Assembly: GCA_031261905.1 (NCBI GenBank)
Contig: JAISIS010000189.1
Location: 1 to 7,429, forward strand
Direction: 5' to 3'
Source: Burkholderiaceae bacterium
Lineage (GTDB): Bacteria > Pseudomonadota > Gammaproteobacteria > Burkholderiales > Burkholderiaceae_D
DNA: 7,429 bases
The notes beneath the pieces were generated by a model. The model worked only from the letters and a program-made list of their open reading frames with translations. It was not told the origin of the DNA and did no database searches. This document shows positions 6,731 through 7,429 of the stretch, piece after piece (the stretch's first letter is position 1; each line of letters opens with the position of its first letter). The position numbers and the translations under genes are program-made.

Positions 6731-6746
6731 AGCAAGAATCATGCCA
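6731..6746 (-). promoter_or_regulatory. Sigma-54 (RpoN) promoter of the porin gene
   Basis: On the minus strand the sequence reads TTGGCATGATTCTTGCT. The invariant -24 GG (6745-6744) and -12 GC (6733-6732) have the required spacing, and the site differs from YTGGCACG-N4-TTGCW at one position (T for C). Transcription would start near 6720, giving a leader of about 48 bases that contains the GGAGG. An overlapping sigma-70 -10-like TAAAAT has no acceptable -35 partner. If correct, the gene needs RpoN and an ATP-dependent enhancer-binding activator. Confidence 0.65.
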
Positions 6747-6776
6747 ATTTGTTTAGAAATGCAATATTTTTCAAAA

Positions 6777-6811
6777 CGGAGGTCAATGCTTATCCATTGT
6801 TTCGGAGTTCA
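6777..6811. promoter_or_regulatory. Possible upstream activator site of the porin
   Basis: CAATG-N6-CATTG (6784-6799) is an inverted repeat flanked by a 9-base direct repeat with one mismatch: CGGAGGTCA at 6777-6785 and CGGAGTTCA at 6803-6811, offset by 26 bases. The centre is about 70 bases upstream of the predicted sigma-54 start, slightly closer than most enhancer sites. It does not match the NtrC consensus. The right copy overlaps the rmuC stop codon. Confidence 0.3.
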
Positions 6812-7429
6812 GTCGCTTTCCATATCGGGAAGGCCATCTGTTTCCAGCAGTTGCTGCGCCTGCCCTGACGGCAGCGCCTCAACCGTTTTGAGTTTGCCCG
6901 AAAGCACACGTGTGCGCGTTTCGGCTTTTTCGATACTGCTGCTGGCTTCCTGCAATTTCTTTTTGGTATGCGCGAGCGCCTCGCCAAATTTACCGAATTC
7001 CGTTTTGACGGCTCCCAGCACCGCCCACACTTCCGCCGAGCGCTGCTCAATAGCCAGCGTGCGAAAGCCCATTTGCAGGCTGTTCAAAAGCGCCGCAAGC
7101 GTGGTTGGCCCCGCCAGGTTCACGCGCCACTGGCGCTGAAGCGTATCAGCCAGTGAGGGGCGGCGCAAGGCCTCGGCATACAGCCCCTCTATTGGCAGAT
7201 AAAGCAGTGCAAAATCCGTGGTATGTGGTGGCGCGATATATTTTTCGCGGATACTCTTTGCCTCGGCCTTCAGGCGGTTTTCCAGCGCGCGGGCGGCCTC
7301 TTCCGCAGCCGCAGCGTCTCCGGCCTCCTGCGCATCCAGAAGACGCTGGTAATCCTCCATCGGGAATTTGGCGTCAATAGGCAACCAGACAGGTGTATCC
7401 TCATGCTGACCAGGCAAGGCGATGGCAAA
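6809..7429 (-). CDS. rmuC: DNA recombination protein RmuC, C-terminal half
   Basis: The visible 206 residues end at the TGA at 6811-6809. The frame is open to the right edge, so the start and the N-terminal membrane anchor and coiled coil expected for RmuC lie outside. The fragment begins FAIALPGQ and has the conserved core VWLPIDAKFPMEDYQRLL. It then has the IAPPHTTDFALLYLPIEGLYAEAL block and the NLAGPTTLAALLNSLQMGFRTL block, all diagnostic of the family. RmuC is predicted to carry a PD-(D/E)XK nuclease fold; the Asp-Ala-Lys of PIDAKFP fits the (D/E)XK element. In E. coli its loss affects inversions at short inverted repeats, and the biochemical activity is not firmly established. A TTG at 7417 is an internal Leu codon, not a start. 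The tail after about residue 160 of the fragment is charged and helical. The 136 bases to the porin start hold the sigma-54 promoter, so the porin is transcribed separately. Confidence 0.95.
   Translation of the reverse strand, partial: FAIALPGQHEDTPVWLPIDAKFPMEDYQRLLDAQEAGDAAAAEEAARALENRLKAEAKSIREKYIAPPHTTDFALLYLPIEGLYAEALRRPSLADTLQRQWRVNLAGPTTLAALLNSLQMGFRTLAIEQRSAEVWAVLGAVKTEFGKFGEALAHTKKKLQEASSSIEKAETRTRVLSGKLKTVEALPSGQAQQLLETDGLPDMESD

Noticed and set aside
6673..6735. An N-terminal extension of the porin from the ATG at 6735.
   Set aside because: It would precede the signal peptide, has no ribosome site, and its start lies inside the sigma-54 promoter, upstream of the expected transcript.
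6784..6799. CAATG-N6-CATTG as the rmuC terminator.
   Set aside because: The stem has only five AT-rich pairs and is followed by ACCTCCG rather than a T tract. It is listed instead as a possible activator site.
7415..7417. TTG as the start of rmuC.
   Set aside because: The frame continues upstream to the window edge with the family sequence FAIA, so this TTG is an internal Leu codon.

Overview
The window is a chromosomal segment of a Gram-negative bacterium, most likely a betaproteobacterium of the order Burkholderiales. The best evidence is the porin: its Ala-His-Ala/Gln signal cleavage site, a mature N-terminus of the QSNIQIYG type, a constriction-loop DPFG segment and a C-terminal His-Arg-Phe all match the Burkholderiales/Neisseriales porin family. 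Base composition looks close to half GC, which would suit Oxalobacteraceae such as Oxalobacter, but that genus-level guess is inference. I see no phage, plasmid, insertion-sequence, CRISPR or RNA-gene signature. The gene content is ordinary chromosomal housekeeping and accessory material.

Layout, left to right. Bases 1-1270 (minus) hold a YihY/UPF0761 membrane protein whose C-terminus runs off the left edge. Bases 1271-1435 are a divergent promoter region. It carries two good sigma-70-type promoters whose -10 boxes overlap on opposite strands, a C7 tract inside the spacer of one of them, and a palindrome next to the other. Bases 1436-2851 (plus) encode a GlcD/D-2-hydroxyglutarate dehydrogenase-type FAD oxidoreductase. 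After only 19 bases this gene converges on a large GAF-PAS-GGDEF-EAL cyclic-di-GMP enzyme (2871-5336, minus). A 205-base AT-rich gap (5337-5541) follows, with a long nested inverted repeat, a TATAAT box, two micro-ORFs and a hairpin abutting the start codon. The porin (5542-6672, minus) follows. Its upstream region has a near-consensus sigma-54 promoter and a possible activator site. The C-terminal half of rmuC (6809-7429, minus) runs off the right edge.

The genes do not form one pathway. The oxidoreductase would oxidise a D-2-hydroxy acid and pass electrons to a quinone or flavoprotein. The porin admits small solutes through the outer membrane. The GGDEF-EAL protein would adjust cyclic-di-GMP. 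RmuC acts in DNA maintenance. The porin and the cyclic-di-GMP gene are tandem and could be linked by readthrough.

I found no convincing undescribed multi-gene system. The items most worth a second look are regulatory: the sigma-54 porin promoter, the C7 tract in the yihY promoter spacer, and the structured region between the porin and the cyclic-di-GMP enzyme.
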